Below, one piece after another: positions 40,765-50,780 of a stretch of 64,000 nt of DNA. Positions within the stretch are counted from its first letter, which is position 1. Each line of letters begins with the position of its first letter. Both the position numbers and the translations under genes were made by a program. The stretch is taken from NCBI GenBank assembly GCA_024408085.1, contig JAKSVH010000005.1, positions 1-64,000 of the forward strand, written 5' to 3'. The notes under the pieces were generated by a model, which saw only the letters and a list, made by a program, of their open reading frames with translations, had not been told where the DNA came from and did no database searches. Origin of the DNA: Bacilli bacterium. GTDB lineage: Bacteria; Bacillota_I; Bacilli_A; RFN20; CAG-826.

Positions 40765-41490
40765 TTAATTTTTGTTTCCTTTTAAAAACCATTTTGTTTT
40801 ATATGCCCTTTCGGTCCCTAGTAAAAAGCAAAAAAATCTAAATATTTGAAGTTTAATTCTATTTTTTTTATTTTCAGGTTTCCAAGATGCCAAAAATAAA
40901 TGAATAAACATAGTGTCTTTAGTTTGAAATTTAGATCTATCCCAATTATAGCGTTTTGGAATGAAGTATGATGAATCATAAATCAAATATCCCTTTGCAT
41001 TATAATTTGCATCAGGAAAATTATGACCTAATGAATCATAAAAATATTCATTAATGAAATTATTAATGTGGGCTTCAATGACTTTTTCATCAATTACCTC
41101 AAATCTAGAAACTAATGTCCTCATAAGATCAGATTCTTTTGAGCACTTAATAAGCCCAGTTTGAATGCGGCCTTTTCCTTGAAGACCAAGAACATCATTA
41201 TTAATAAATTCATCAGTTGGCTTTTTAATAGCCTTCATATCAGTATCTAAATAAAGTCCGCCGTATTTATACAAAACATAACATCTAACATAGTCTGCAA
41301 CAAATGCAAATTTTCTCAATTTGTAGGCTTCTTTTACATAGTAACAAGCATTTTCTAAATCAAAATTTGATTCATTCCATTCAATAATTTTCCAATCTGA
41401 ATAATATTTTTTCCAAGAAGAGATACATTTTCTAATAGCTCTTGGTTTCTTGCCGTTACCAAACCAACAATAATGAATTATTTTTTCCAT
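40765..41490 (-). CDS. GT32-like glycosyltransferase
   Basis: This 241-residue glycosyltransferase of the Gly_transf_sug (DxD) type starts KIIHYCWFGNGKKP (1-15), the IPKxIHxxWxG-like signature. It continues with IIEWNESNFD and FVADYVRCYVLYKYGGLYLDTD (about 81-102), which ends in the DxD metal motif. It is likely an alpha-galactosyl- or mannosyl-type transferase in repeat-unit assembly. A TATAAA box nine bases from the ATG, without SD, suggests a leaderless transcript. It is divergent from the GT2 gene at 41592, with 101 bp between starts. Confidence 0.85.
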   Translation of the reverse strand: MEKIIHYCWFGNGKKPRAIRKCISSWKKYYSDWKIIEWNESNFDLENACYYVKEAYKLRKFAFVADYVRCYVLYKYGGLYLDTDMKAIKKPTDEFINNDVLGLQGKGRIQTGLIKCSKESDLMRTLVSRFEVIDEKVIEAHINNFINEYFYDSLGHNFPDANYNAKGYLIYDSSYFIPKRYNWDRSKFQTKDTMFIHLFLASWKPENKKNRIKLQIFRFFCFLLGTERAYKTKWFLKGNKN

Positions 41491-41556
41491 AGTATTTATT
41501 TTATATAAAATTAAATAAAGATTGTAGTATTTTTTATTTAATACATTCTCATTATT

Positions 41557-41584
41557 TTTACAATTAACTTATTTGTTGTATAAT
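41557..41584 (+). promoter_or_regulatory. Promoter of GT2 gene, leaderless-type
   Basis: TTTACA (41557-41562), a 16 bp spacer and TATAAT (41579-41584). Seven bases separate the -10 box from ATG 41592, so the transcript would start one base before the start codon; no ribosome site is visible. Confidence 0.7.
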
Positions 41585-41591
41585 TACAACC

Positions 41592-42497
41592 ATGAATAAT
41601 TTATCTTCAGTTTCTATACTAATACCAACATTAAATTCTGAATCAACTATAGAAAAATGTTTACAAAGCGCATTTAGCCAAACATATAAAAATGTTGAAG
41701 TTTTTGTTTGCGATGGCGGATCAAATGATAAAACTGTTTCAATAATTCGTAATAAATTTCCAAGTGTTCATCTATTAGTAACAGACAAGGGCGTATCTAG
41801 ACAAAGAAATAAAATGATTGATGAAACACATTCCGATTTTGTTTTCTTTCTAGATAGTGACGATTATTTAGACGAAAATACAATTAAGGTTTTAATGAGA
41901 CAACAAGCTAAAAATAATGCAGATATTGTTGCCCCATCATACATTTACTTCAATGAAACTAAAGAAACAAAGAAAATAATCAATTGTGTTGAAACATTCG
42001 ATTTATACAACTTCTTAGAGCTTTCTGACAATAGTAAATTTTATTTAGCTCCACATAAGTTATATTCAAAATCATATATTGGCGACACTAGATTCCTTGA
42101 AGATGTTGCTTATGGAGAAGATACAATTTTTAATCTCTCTTTAGCAGAAAAATGTGGCAAATATGTCGGGTGCGATAACTGTTTTTATCATTTTTATCAT
42201 CAACCAAAAAGTTATATTAAAAAATACAATTTAAAGAGAAGACTGAAAATTTACTCAATTTTATTTAAAAAAAGAAAATTGTTTAAGGGCGACAAAAAAC
42301 TGCACGCAAGATATAACAATTGGTTGTACTCAAAAATTGTTGAATTTATTAATTTCCTTATTAGAAACAAAAAAATATTTGGTCTACTATGCATATTAAA
42401 AATTCGATATTTTCTAGTATTCAAAAAATTAAATAACAGCAAAATTATATTGATTTTCCCTTTATTTTACGCATTATTTAGGAAAATATTTAAATAA
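41592..42497 (+). CDS. Family 2 glycosyltransferase
   Basis: This 301-residue GT2 enzyme starts SVSILIPTLNSESTIEKCLQ (5-24) and contains VFVCDGGSNDKT, FFLDSDDYLDE (DxD) and a VAYGEDTIFNLSL acceptor-site motif (ED). The C-terminal 70 residues are basic and hydrophobic, probably membrane-associating. It is followed after five bases by a DUF1919 gene on the same strand. A strong promoter lies just upstream. It would add one sugar to the growing lipid-linked unit. Confidence 0.9.
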   Translation: MNNLSSVSILIPTLNSESTIEKCLQSAFSQTYKNVEVFVCDGGSNDKTVSIIRNKFPSVHLLVTDKGVSRQRNKMIDETHSDFVFFLDSDDYLDENTIKVLMRQQAKNNADIVAPSYIYFNETKETKKIINCVETFDLYNFLELSDNSKFYLAPHKLYSKSYIGDTRFLEDVAYGEDTIFNLSLAEKCGKYVGCDNCFYHFYHQPKSYIKKYNLKRRLKIYSILFKKRKLFKGDKKLHARYNNWLYSKIVEFINFLIRNKKIFGLLCILKIRYFLVFKKLNNSKIILIFPLFYALFRKIFK

Positions 42498-42502
42498 TCA
42501 TT

Positions 42503-43159
42503 ATGAGAAAATTTATTAACTTTTTAGAAAAACTATTTGGTGGAATGCGAAATTACTTTTTAAGACACAAAATTAAAAATAAAGATTTTACTATCATTTC
42601 TAGAGATTGTCTTGGTGGCTATATTTATCATAAACTCGGAATGAAATTCTTATCACCTACAATTAATCTTTTTATGAATGCTGATGATTTTGCATATTTC
42701 TGTTGTTATTTAGATGAATACATAAATAATGCAAATCTTGAATATGAAAAAATAGGAAATATAGTCGGAAAAGATTTTCCTATATGCCTTTTAAAACCTA
42801 AAAATAAAAAGCTACCGGTTATTGAAATAAGTTTCAACCATTATGATTCATTTGAACAAGCAAAAGAAAAATGGGAAGAAAGATCAAAAAGGATTAATTG
42901 GAACAACATTTATGTAATCAACGATTTAGCACATGATCATATAGAATGTTACTTTAAAAAAGAATCAATTGAAGTTTTTAATCAAGTTAAATATAAAAAA
43001 GTAGTCTTGTGTACAAAAGATCTTGGATATGATGACCAATTTATTATTAAAGAACCAAAAAATGTAGATTATCCATTTATGATAAGAATAAAAAATAAAC
43101 TAACTAGAAAACAATATTTTGAAAAATTTAATTATATTAAATGGTTAAATACTAAGTAG
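42503..43159 (+). CDS. DUF1919 polysaccharide-cluster protein
   Basis: This 218-residue protein looks like the DUF1919 family found in exopolysaccharide clusters: DFTIISRDCLGGYIYHKLG (about 28-46), SPTINLFMNADDFAYFC and later EISFNHYDSFEQAKEKWEERSKRINW, with the characteristic H-Y and W-x-x-R motifs. The activity is unknown but a sugar-modifying transferase is likely. It begins five bases after the GT2 gene and its last 15 bases overlap the end of a convergent glycosyltransferase gene, an unusually tight junction for a mosaic cluster. Confidence 0.75.
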   Translation: MRKFINFLEKLFGGMRNYFLRHKIKNKDFTIISRDCLGGYIYHKLGMKFLSPTINLFMNADDFAYFCCYLDEYINNANLEYEKIGNIVGKDFPICLLKPKNKKLPVIEISFNHYDSFEQAKEKWEERSKRINWNNIYVINDLAHDHIECYFKKESIEVFNQVKYKKVVLCTKDLGYDDQFIIKEPKNVDYPFMIRIKNKLTRKQYFEKFNYIKWLNTK

Positions 43160-44326
43160 TAATTTATACAAATCTATATATTCCTTACTAATGCTTTCTA
43201 ATGAATATTTTTTGAAAGATTCTTTTCTAATTTCCTCTTTATTTTTACTAATTGAAAATAGGCATTTAGATAAAGCGTTAATATCTCTTTCATCAAGAAA
43301 TACAGAATTGTTTGCGTCTGCAATTGTTTCAGGGCCGCCAGATTTAAATCCATAAACTGGCGTTCCACATGAAAGAGATTCGCTCACCACCATTGAAAAG
43401 GTTTCTCTTTTAGACAATAAAACGGTTGCATCAGCAAAAAAATAATAATCTCTTAGCAACTTTTTTTCGACTCCGCCCTTAATATAGACAATATTTTTGC
43501 TAGAGAAAGAGTAATCAACATCTCTGGTACAAATTACGGTAAAATTAACATCATTTCTCTGTTTTGCGAGTTCATCGATAAGCCATCCACACTTAACATA
43601 ATCATATATATTTGGTGTAACATATAAAACATTTGTTTTATTTTCATATGGATTCTTAAGACCTTTTTCCATAAATATTGGATCTATTGGATTTAAAATA
43701 GTTTTAATGTTAAATCCTTTATAAATTGGTGATTCTTCATAGCGTTTCGCTAACCAAGGAGAAACGCATGTAAGAGCAAAATTGTTTTTGCTAAAAAGAG
43801 CTATGTTGTCATACATTATCTTGTAATTTTTATTTGCTCTATTTAATGAGATTTTACCATTAAATGTCTTAAAATTTTGACACTTTTTGCATTCTTCTTT
43901 TAAATATTTATTGCATTCAACTGTATAGCCGCAACCACCAGTCATCATAAAATCAGCATGAGCGGTTAAGACGGTTTTTATATTATTTTTGGCGAGCCAT
44001 CTCAATAGCTTATAAATATTTACAAAATATCCATTAATGCAATGTAAATTCACAATATCTGGTTTAATATCTTTAATTTTATTAATTATTCTTCTCGTAG
44101 AAAAAAACATACCACCATACATGTTTCCGGTAATTTTTGAAATTAAATGATGCACTTTGCTTTCTAATTCACTTGTTAATTTAAAAATGTTTTTTTGATG
44201 AACTTTCTTTCCTCTACCATAAATGAGATAGGCTTCATTAGTTTTAGAACATTCATTAAATAAATTTTTAACGATGTTGCCTGTGCTACCTGCTCCATAA
44301 ACAACATTTACAAATAAAATTTTCAT
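43145..44326 (-). CDS. Family 4 glycosyltransferase
   Basis: This is a 393-residue GT-B fold enzyme. The start MKILFVNVVYGAGSTGNIVKN is typical of GT4 donors, DIVNLHCINGYFVNIYKLL lies in the acceptor domain, and ETFSMVVSESLSCGTPVYGF (the E-x7-E donor motif) is near 307-327. A cysteine-rich segment (CGYTVECNKYLKEECKKC) near 132-150 is common in capsular relatives. It ends in a 15-base overlap with the convergent DUF1919 gene and is divergent from the next GT4 gene. It would retain anomeric configuration while adding a hexose. Confidence 0.9.
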   Translation of the reverse strand: MKILFVNVVYGAGSTGNIVKNLFNECSKTNEAYLIYGRGKKVHQKNIFKLTSELESKVHHLISKITGNMYGGMFFSTRRIINKIKDIKPDIVNLHCINGYFVNIYKLLRWLAKNNIKTVLTAHADFMMTGGCGYTVECNKYLKEECKKCQNFKTFNGKISLNRANKNYKIMYDNIALFSKNNFALTCVSPWLAKRYEESPIYKGFNIKTILNPIDPIFMEKGLKNPYENKTNVLYVTPNIYDYVKCGWLIDELAKQRNDVNFTVICTRDVDYSFSSKNIVYIKGGVEKKLLRDYYFFADATVLLSKRETFSMVVSESLSCGTPVYGFKSGGPETIADANNSVFLDERDINALSKCLFSISKNKEEIRKESFKKYSLESISKEYIDLYKLLLSI

Positions 44327-44424
44327 ATAATTATTACAACAAAATTTTAATAAATTTTCAATTCTCTTTTGGTTAACTAATTCAATTATTTACAAAAATA
44401 AATATAAAATCTAAAATTATTAGT

Positions 44425-45489
44425 ATGAGAACAATATATTTTTATGGTATTGATAACAATATTGGTGGAATGGAAGTTTATGCTTTTAACTTAATTAAAA
44501 ATGTTCTTTCAAAAACAGATGAATTCAAATTCCATATTATTTCTCAATTTGAAGATTTTTCTTTTAAAAAAGAGCTTGTTGAAGATCTTGGATGTTCTTA
44601 TACAATTGTTCCAAAACGCAAAAAACATCCTTTTAAATATTTAAAAGCAATTAAAAAAATACTTAAAAATTCCAATAAAGAAGATTTTTTGCAATTAAAT
44701 ATAATGAGCTACAGAAACATCTTCCTATTTCACGCTGTTAAAAAATCTAAAATAAAAACAATTCTAGTTGGCCATTCAACTAACACAGACAATAAGCTAA
44801 ATTACTTAGTTCATAAAATTGGTAAGTTATTTTATTCAAACCTAGGTCTTTTAGTTGCTAACAACAAGAAAATTATCGATTACTTTTCTTCAAAAAAATC
44901 AAAAAACTATAAAATCATAGAAATTGGAATCGATAAATCTAAATATCAGTTTAATAAAGAAACAAGGATAAGAATTAGAAAACTTTTCAATGTCTCGGAT
45001 AACGACTTTGTAATTGGTCAAATAGGAAGAGTATGCAAAACCAAAAATCAAATTTTCTCATGCAAATTAATGAAAAAAATAAACAACGAAAATGTAAAAT
45101 TATTTATTTTTGGAAAAGTTCTAAACAAAAAGGCGATAGATTATGGGAATAAAAATAAACTTTCAAATATAAAATTTATGGGCGAAGTAAACAACATCAA
45201 TGAAATATATAATGCGCTAGATTTATTTATACTTCCATCTAAACATGAATCGGCGGGTTTTGTTCTCTACGAAGCATTAGAGAATGGCTGCCCATCAATT
45301 ATTTCTGATAATGTTCCAACAGATGGAATAACAAGTGAGAATTTATTTATCAAGGAATTAAATATGCATGAGTGGAAAAATGAAATTGAACATTTAATTA
45401 AGTTTCCTTTACAAAGAAATAATAAAAATATAACCCCTTCTATTGAAGATGAGATTAAAAAATATATTGATTTATATAAATCAATTTGA
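44425..45489 (+). CDS. Family 4 glycosyltransferase
   Basis: This is a 354-residue GT-B enzyme. It has YFYGIDNNIGGMEVYAFNLI (5-24, with the GGxE-type acceptor loop), VIGQIGRVCKTKNQ at the inter-domain start and LFILPSKHESAGFVLYEALE (about 271-290) with the E-x7-E donor motif. It is a single plus-strand gene between minus-strand neighbours, and its end overlaps the convergent GT2 by nine bases, ending in TGA. A TATAAA-like box lies 16 bases before the ATG, again without SD. Confidence 0.9.
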   Translation: MRTIYFYGIDNNIGGMEVYAFNLIKNVLSKTDEFKFHIISQFEDFSFKKELVEDLGCSYTIVPKRKKHPFKYLKAIKKILKNSNKEDFLQLNIMSYRNIFLFHAVKKSKIKTILVGHSTNTDNKLNYLVHKIGKLFYSNLGLLVANNKKIIDYFSSKKSKNYKIIEIGIDKSKYQFNKETRIRIRKLFNVSDNDFVIGQIGRVCKTKNQIFSCKLMKKINNENVKLFIFGKVLNKKAIDYGNKNKLSNIKFMGEVNNINEIYNALDLFILPSKHESAGFVLYEALENGCPSIISDNVPTDGITSENLFIKELNMHEWKNEIEHLIKFPLQRNNKNITPSIEDEIKKYIDLYKSI

Positions 45490-46470
45490 AAACATTCTAT
45501 AAAGAAAACTATAAAAAGGCCTTAAGTATAAATAAATATACTTTTTAAATTTTTCTTTTTTTGATACAGCCTTATATTTTTTAACTACTTTATTCCTTTT
45601 TACAAACATTTTTATTTTCTTAAATTCTTCTTTTTCACTTTCAGAAACTATTCTTTTATCGAAACGAGAATACATCATTAAATAAACATTCGCTAAAGAA
45701 GAAAGGGCTATGTTCTTTATTTCATTTTGTTCACATTTATTCAGTGATTTAAATTCAAACTCAAAAGGAACTATATAACCTTTAATTGATTGAATGACTT
45801 TTTTATTGGAAACAGAGCTTCTACAAGCAGAAACCCCTTCTTGCCAATAGTGATATCCTGCATAATTTGAAATAAATACACCATTAGAAGAATTATCAAA
45901 AGTCTTAAAAATTGTGGCTTGATCTTCCATCCAAGCTATATCTTCTGGAAATCTAACTTTTTCCCAAACTTCTTTCTTATATAATTTACAATGAGAATGA
46001 GATTGAACTGTATCATCCTTAAGTAATATTTTTAAAGATTCGAAAGCTGAAAATTTTGCATCTTCTTTTATTTGATTATATTTTTTACTCTTGTTTTCAA
46101 ATTCATAAAAATATGAAGAACAAACAATATCGACTCCATTCATTTCAAGCATATTAACTAAAGTTTCAAAATAATTGGCATCAACAAAATCATCACAATC
46201 AATAAAGGAAATATAAAAATCATTAAATATTTTAAAAGCAAAATCTATTCCAGCGTTTCTTGCTGATGAAACACCACCATTTTCTTTATTGACAATAAAA
46301 ATGTTCTCATTTTGATATGAATTTAATATATTTAATGAGTTATCCTTTGATCCATCATTAACGCAAACAATCTTAACATTTTTAAAGGTTTGGTTAAGAA
46401 TGCAATCAATACATCTTTTTATGTATTTTTCGCCATTGTAAATAGGAATAATAACAACGATATCTTTCAT
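45481..46470 (-). CDS. Family 2 glycosyltransferase
   Basis: This is a 329-residue GT2 enzyme with VVIIPIYNGEKYIKRCIDCI (5-24), IVCVNDGSKDNS, SFIDCDDFVDA (DxD) and WMEDQATIF (ED motif). The last 60 residues are strongly basic and hydrophobic (KKYIYLYLRPFYSFLYRMF), suggesting peripheral membrane binding. It begins directly after the stop of the 144-residue membrane protein gene, so it is the last gene of an operon that runs back through the lipoprotein, the Wzy-like protein and the TagF-YdjC fusion. Confidence 0.9.
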   Translation of the reverse strand: MKDIVVIIPIYNGEKYIKRCIDCILNQTFKNVKIVCVNDGSKDNSLNILNSYQNENIFIVNKENGGVSSARNAGIDFAFKIFNDFYISFIDCDDFVDANYFETLVNMLEMNGVDIVCSSYFYEFENKSKKYNQIKEDAKFSAFESLKILLKDDTVQSHSHCKLYKKEVWEKVRFPEDIAWMEDQATIFKTFDNSSNGVFISNYAGYHYWQEGVSACRSSVSNKKVIQSIKGYIVPFEFEFKSLNKCEQNEIKNIALSSLANVYLMMYSRFDKRIVSESEKEEFKKIKMFVKRNKVVKKYKAVSKKEKFKKYIYLYLRPFYSFLYRMFSN

Positions 46471-46905
46471 TTAAATTTTTTGTTCCTCTAAAATTTCTTT
46501 TTCTTTTTCTTTTTTTAAAGGCAAAAGCGAACAAATTAAAATAATACAATAATAAGAAAATAATAAAATTATTGATTTAAAACCAGTCAGGTTAAGGAAA
46601 CTTTCGCTATCAATTTCAGAAATTACTTTAAAACAGACTGTGTCTATAACTGCAACAATAAAAATTGTTAGACAAGAAAATAAAAATATATTTAAAACGC
46701 TAGAATACTTTTTCAACAGAATAATTAAAAGAACGAATGAGCCTGCAAACAATATGGCGATAAAAGGAATAATTACATAAAGATTTTTTGAATTGTTTTT
46801 TGAAAAATAAGAAACTGTATAGCATAAAAATGTGTTTGAAAAAACACACAAAAAGAACAATATGAGAAGTGTTAGTAGTAATTTGTTAGAGAATATCTTT
46901 TTCAT
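46471..46905 (-). CDS. Four-helix membrane protein, unknown
   Basis: This 144-residue protein has four hydrophobic helices (about 8-32, 40-63, 70-93 and 106-127) and a charged C-terminal tail (KKEKEKEILEEQK). It overlaps the lipoprotein stop by ATGA and abuts the GT2 gene. No family is recognised; small GtrA-like or accessory proteins of polysaccharide export have a similar shape. It is presumably an inner-membrane partner of the polymerase or lipoprotein in the same operon. Confidence 0.65.
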   Translation of the reverse strand: MKKIFSNKLLLTLLILFFLCVFSNTFLCYTVSYFSKNNSKNLYVIIPFIAILFAGSFVLLIILLKKYSSVLNIFLFSCLTIFIVAVIDTVCFKVISEIDSESFLNLTGFKSIILLFSYYCIILICSLLPLKKEKEKEILEEQKI

Positions 46906-47439
46906 AACTTAATCCAATCTGGCAACGGGTTATATGTGTTTTTCCAAAATTCAAACGTAATTAAAGTTTTTTGGCCGCTTCCATCAACATCATATTCACA
47001 TTGCCATCTGCACCAATACGGAGTATAAACATAAATAGTACCTAATTTATTTTCTACTTCTTGATCATAATATTTTATCGTTCCGCGTTGTTCGCCTACA
47101 TATCTAGTTCTAAAAACCAAATCCTCTCCACCGGCAATTAGATTCCCGTCCCTATCATACAAAACAAAAGTCGTTTCGCAATAAAAATCATCTACACTGG
47201 TTCCTTTGCATTGAAAATTAATGTAGCTCTTAGTTTTGCTAAACAAAGAGATGTAAGATGTAAAACCAGGATTTTGAGAAATAACTTCCATAGCAGATGG
47301 TTTAATGCCATGCAAATCTCCAGCGCGAACTAAAGTGTATTTATAGTTTAAAAAGAAAGTTGCTTTATCAGCCTTGCCCAAGGAACAGGAAGAAAGGCAA
47401 AGAAGCATTGGAACTAGCAAAATTATTTTATTTTTCATT
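46902..47439 (-). CDS. Lipoprotein, unknown function
   Basis: This exported lipoprotein of about 178 residues starts MKNKIILLVPMLLCLSSCSLG, where LSSC is the lipobox and Cys18 would be lipidated. The mature part is beta-rich with many aromatic residues (YVYTPYWCRWQCEYD). I chose ATG 47439 because GGAAGG lies eight bases upstream and the signal peptide then has normal length; the frame is open to 47459. It overlaps the Wzy-like gene by 12 bases. The function is unknown, but encoding within a polymer-synthesis operon suggests a role in surface polymer attachment or export. Confidence 0.75.
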
Positions 47440-48876
47440 GCAAACAGACCTTCCTTCATAATAATTAATTAAACCAGCAGGCAAAAGAACCACCAATAAA
47501 TTATAAATAAAGACAGGGGCACTTGTTGAAACAACCAACACTTCTGCCTCAGCCAATATAAATGAAATTGATGCACATAGGAAGCCGAGCAAAATAAAAA
47601 CAAACCAGCGTTCATACTTCCACAATTTAACAATCCTATAAACAACAATAGAAATTAATGCCACTAGCAATATAAAACCAATCAAGCCGTATGAAGCAAA
47701 AAAGTAAGCAAATCCATTATGAATTGCACTTAGAGCATCTGGAGTAAGCATTTTTGTATAAGCGTTAACATATGTTTTGCCCATACCGAAGAATAAATTA
47801 TATCCTCTTACATTTTCCATATAATTCATCCAAAGAGATGTTCTTGATTCAACAGCAGATCCCGCTTTACTGACAACAAATTTATAGATAAATTCATATG
47901 CTTTATTTAAAATTGGAACGCCAAAACCTTTTGTAACAAAGAATGAAATCAAGAAAACAACTAATGCAGATAAGGCACTTACAGTAATAATCATTGCCTT
48001 TTTAGATTTTTTCACAGAAAAATAAATCAAACCAATCGCAAGCACTAAATAAATCAAACATATTCCTAACATAGCTGTTTTGCAAAGAGAAAGAACAGCA
48101 AATACAGCAAAAATAAGGCAAGACACACCAAGTCCAATCTTTAGAATTACATTTTTCTTAGTTGTTTTTATTGTATATATTGAAAAAATTGCTACGCATG
48201 TAGAAACGGTCAAGAAAGCCCCCCAGTCTTCTTTATTACCAAAAGTTGCGCCTATTTCGTTATTGTATCCTCCGAAAGGATCATCTGGATGATTTATTAA
48301 ATAAATATATGAATCTTTTTCTTTCAATATTGAATAGCAGCATTCAAATAAACAAATCGCAACAATAGGAAGAACAATGTATAAAATTTTCTTCTTATCG
48401 TGGATAATAGAAGGAAGTATAAACATAATGCAGAAAGCAAATGCAAAATCGGCAATTGAAGATAGATACATAACTATGCTTCTAGTCAAACCAGGATTTA
48501 ATTCAACTAAATAGACAACCTTGTAAGGTTGTTCAATAAAAATATATTTATAAGTTAGCGGAGAAATTAAGATTGCGATAAGCGTCATGAGTAAGACAGA
48601 GCAAAAAATAACCAACCATGACCATTTTATTTTAAGCCTATATTTGACTACCAATAGTATTGAATAAAGACACACTAATCCACATGTAAAAGCACGAAGC
48701 ACAACAGCCAAAGTACTTGAAGACACTAAAAGTCTATGTATAGATTTAATTGGGGCAGTAATATAAGACAATAAACCAATGTAATAAAAAACACCTAAAA
48801 TTACAAAGCCTAAAATAATCATCAGCTTGTCTGATATTTTGTTATCGATAAATCCAACAATTTTTTTAACCATCAT
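47428..48876 (-). CDS. Wzy/O-antigen ligase-like polymerase
   Basis: This 482-residue integral membrane protein has about 12 hydrophobic helices and a large extracytoplasmic loop between helices near residues 325-385 (GSAVESRTSLWMNYMENVRGYNLFFGMG), the hallmark of the Wzy_C/O-antigen ligase superfamily. The R-T-x-x-W in that loop is the usual catalytic-loop context. It would polymerise or transfer lipid-linked repeat units outside the membrane. It overlaps the upstream TagF-YdjC gene by ATGA. A second, unrelated-looking polymerase is at 53925, so two polymers or a polymerase plus a ligase may be present. Confidence 0.8.
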   Translation of the reverse strand: MMVKKIVGFIDNKISDKLMIILGFVILGVFYYIGLLSYITAPIKSIHRLLVSSSTLAVVLRAFTCGLVCLYSILLVVKYRLKIKWSWLVIFCSVLLMTLIAILISPLTYKYIFIEQPYKVVYLVELNPGLTRSIVMYLSSIADFAFAFCIMFILPSIIHDKKKILYIVLPIVAICLFECCYSILKEKDSYIYLINHPDDPFGGYNNEIGATFGNKEDWGAFLTVSTCVAIFSIYTIKTTKKNVILKIGLGVSCLIFAVFAVLSLCKTAMLGICLIYLVLAIGLIYFSVKKSKKAMIITVSALSALVVFLISFFVTKGFGVPILNKAYEFIYKFVVSKAGSAVESRTSLWMNYMENVRGYNLFFGMGKTYVNAYTKMLTPDALSAIHNGFAYFFASYGLIGFILLVALISIVVYRIVKLWKYERWFVFILLGFLCASISFILAEAEVLVVSTSAPVFIYNLLVVLLPAGLINYYEGRSVCNEK

Positions 48877-50780
48877 TTTATGTCCTTGTATAACAATGAA
48901 AAATCTATATCTCTTCTATTACAAAGTTCACCATATTTATTAATAAATGGATGGGTCATAATTTCAATTTGCTTATTCTTAAACTTCCTATAATGTTTAA
49001 TATGAATGAAATCATCACAAGAACCAAAGAAGGAATAGCTTTTAAAATATTTTGAATATTTTTTTGCAATAATAAACTTATAAAAACGATTAATCAATTT
49101 TGTGTGTTTATTAATATTGGAAGGTCTTCTATAAAAACCGAAAGATTCTTCTTTTAAAATTGGAATTATAACTTTCGCTATAGGTAATCTTGTATGTATA
49201 TGTCCATGGCTATCAAAAGATAAATTATCAAATCCAAGATTTTTATATTTTTTAATTTGAGCTCTTGTTTCTAAAGAAACAATCTCTTTAGCTTTATTTG
49301 AAATTTTAAAATAACCATTTCTTGTTATTAATTCATCGTGAGTAATGCTTCCAGAGTTGTTCACAGAATAACAATAATTAGATGTATCACCATAAGTAGC
49401 ATAACCTTCACTCAAATTTATATGTAATGAGCAGATATTCTTATCAATACTTTTTATATCCAAAGTGTCTTTTTCGTCTTTATTCATCATTACTGAAATG
49501 TGTTGAATGTAATTTTTCAATAGCGCTTGTCTAATACCTTCACTTGATTCGAAATTCCTTCCATAGTCATCACCAGTCATAACAACATTCAATTCATCAG
49601 CAAATAAATGTTTTCTTTTCTTTTCGATGAATTTTTTTACTATAGCTTGATAGATTCTTTCGCAATTTAAGTCATCAAAAATAGGAAAAAACGAATCAAC
49701 CCTACTCTTATACAAATTATTCATTTCAAATTTTGAACCAAATTTTAAGATTGCTTTAACAAGTTCATTTTCGTTTACAACAACTTCACCAAAACCGTCT
49801 CTTCTATGATTAAAGTAACTTCTTTGATAATGCATTCCATAAAATTCATTTTCATCAAATTGATATAATAATTCCGGTTTTCTCATGTACGCAAAGTCAA
49901 AAAGAATCGAGGAATAATCTGTCACCAATAAAGAAGATTCTTTCAACAATTCTTGAACATCATAGTGATCAAAATCTCCAATAGTTAAAACATCATTCTC
50001 TAAAAATTTAAATAAATGCACAAAGTTTTGCATAGAATAATGTGGATAGAAAATTATATTAATTTGTTCTTTTCTGCAATGATTCAATAACTCTATATTT
50101 GAAAGTAATGAAATCCAGCTCTTATAACATAAACTATTTTTAAATTCATCTTCACTTATATCAAACAAGTAGCTTCTCCAAGATGGCATAATAAGAATTT
50201 GTTTTTTTGTGTTATATTCATGTAAACCATCGAATCTTGCAAAACCAGTATAAACAACGTTGTTTTTCGGATAATTACAGTTATTTTTTATAAAATCAAA
50301 TTCAGGTTTAGCACCACAAATAAATAAATCACTTCCATTATATTTATAATAATTAGAAGGAAATTCGTTATGAGTGATTCCGTGTTGCAAAAAAACATTA
50401 ACACCTTTTTGCTTATGGTGCTTGAAATATTCACCAATAAAATTACCGGGAGCAAATGCTGCTAGGTGAGTTGTCATACGAACTTCTGCAGCACAATATA
50501 GAAGCCAATGCTTAAACGATTTATATTTTACTACTTTCCCAAACTTAGAAATCTTGCTGTAATCTGCGGACTTCTTATTAATAAGATAATACTGATTAAC
50601 ATAACTATGTTCGGTGCTTAAATATTTAAACATCCAATAGCCATTATCTCTAGCATCATCACCGCGTTCACAAATTATCCAAACACGTTTATTACCATAA
50701 ATAAGATTTGCTAATGGATAAATAAGCCAATAAAAGCAGAATTGACAAATAAATATAAATCCATGCAATATCCTTTTCAT
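48873..50780 (-). CDS. TagF-type glycerophosphotransferase fused to YdjC-type deacetylase
   Basis: This is a 635-residue bifunctional protein. Residues 1-395 are a CDP-glycerol:poly(glycerophosphate) glycerophosphotransferase (TagB/TagF family): a membrane-associating start, VFLQHGITHNEFPS (129-142), ILIMPSWRSYLF (195-206), FYPHYSMQNF and LLVTDYSSILFDFAY (284-298). Residues 397-635 resemble YdjC/ChbG carbohydrate deacetylases: VMTGDDYGRN (400-409) with the metal-binding DD, SLHINLSEG (451-459), SHGHIHT (524-530) and EIMTHP near the end. It would add an alditol-phosphate unit and deacetylate an N-acetyl sugar. It heads the operon running to 45481. Confidence 0.85.
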   Translation of the reverse strand: MKRILHGFIFICQFCFYWLIYPLANLIYGNKRVWIICERGDDARDNGYWMFKYLSTEHSYVNQYYLINKKSADYSKISKFGKVVKYKSFKHWLLYCAAEVRMTTHLAAFAPGNFIGEYFKHHKQKGVNVFLQHGITHNEFPSNYYKYNGSDLFICGAKPEFDFIKNNCNYPKNNVVYTGFARFDGLHEYNTKKQILIMPSWRSYLFDISEDEFKNSLCYKSWISLLSNIELLNHCRKEQINIIFYPHYSMQNFVHLFKFLENDVLTIGDFDHYDVQELLKESSLLVTDYSSILFDFAYMRKPELLYQFDENEFYGMHYQRSYFNHRRDGFGEVVVNENELVKAILKFGSKFEMNNLYKSRVDSFFPIFDDLNCERIYQAIVKKFIEKKRKHLFADELNVVMTGDDYGRNFESSEGIRQALLKNYIQHISVMMNKDEKDTLDIKSIDKNICSLHINLSEGYATYGDTSNYCYSVNNSGSITHDELITRNGYFKISNKAKEIVSLETRAQIKKYKNLGFDNLSFDSHGHIHTRLPIAKVIIPILKEESFGFYRRPSNINKHTKLINRFYKFIIAKKYSKYFKSYSFFGSCDDFIHIKHYRKFKNKQIEIMTHPFINKYGELCNRRDIDFSLLYKDIK

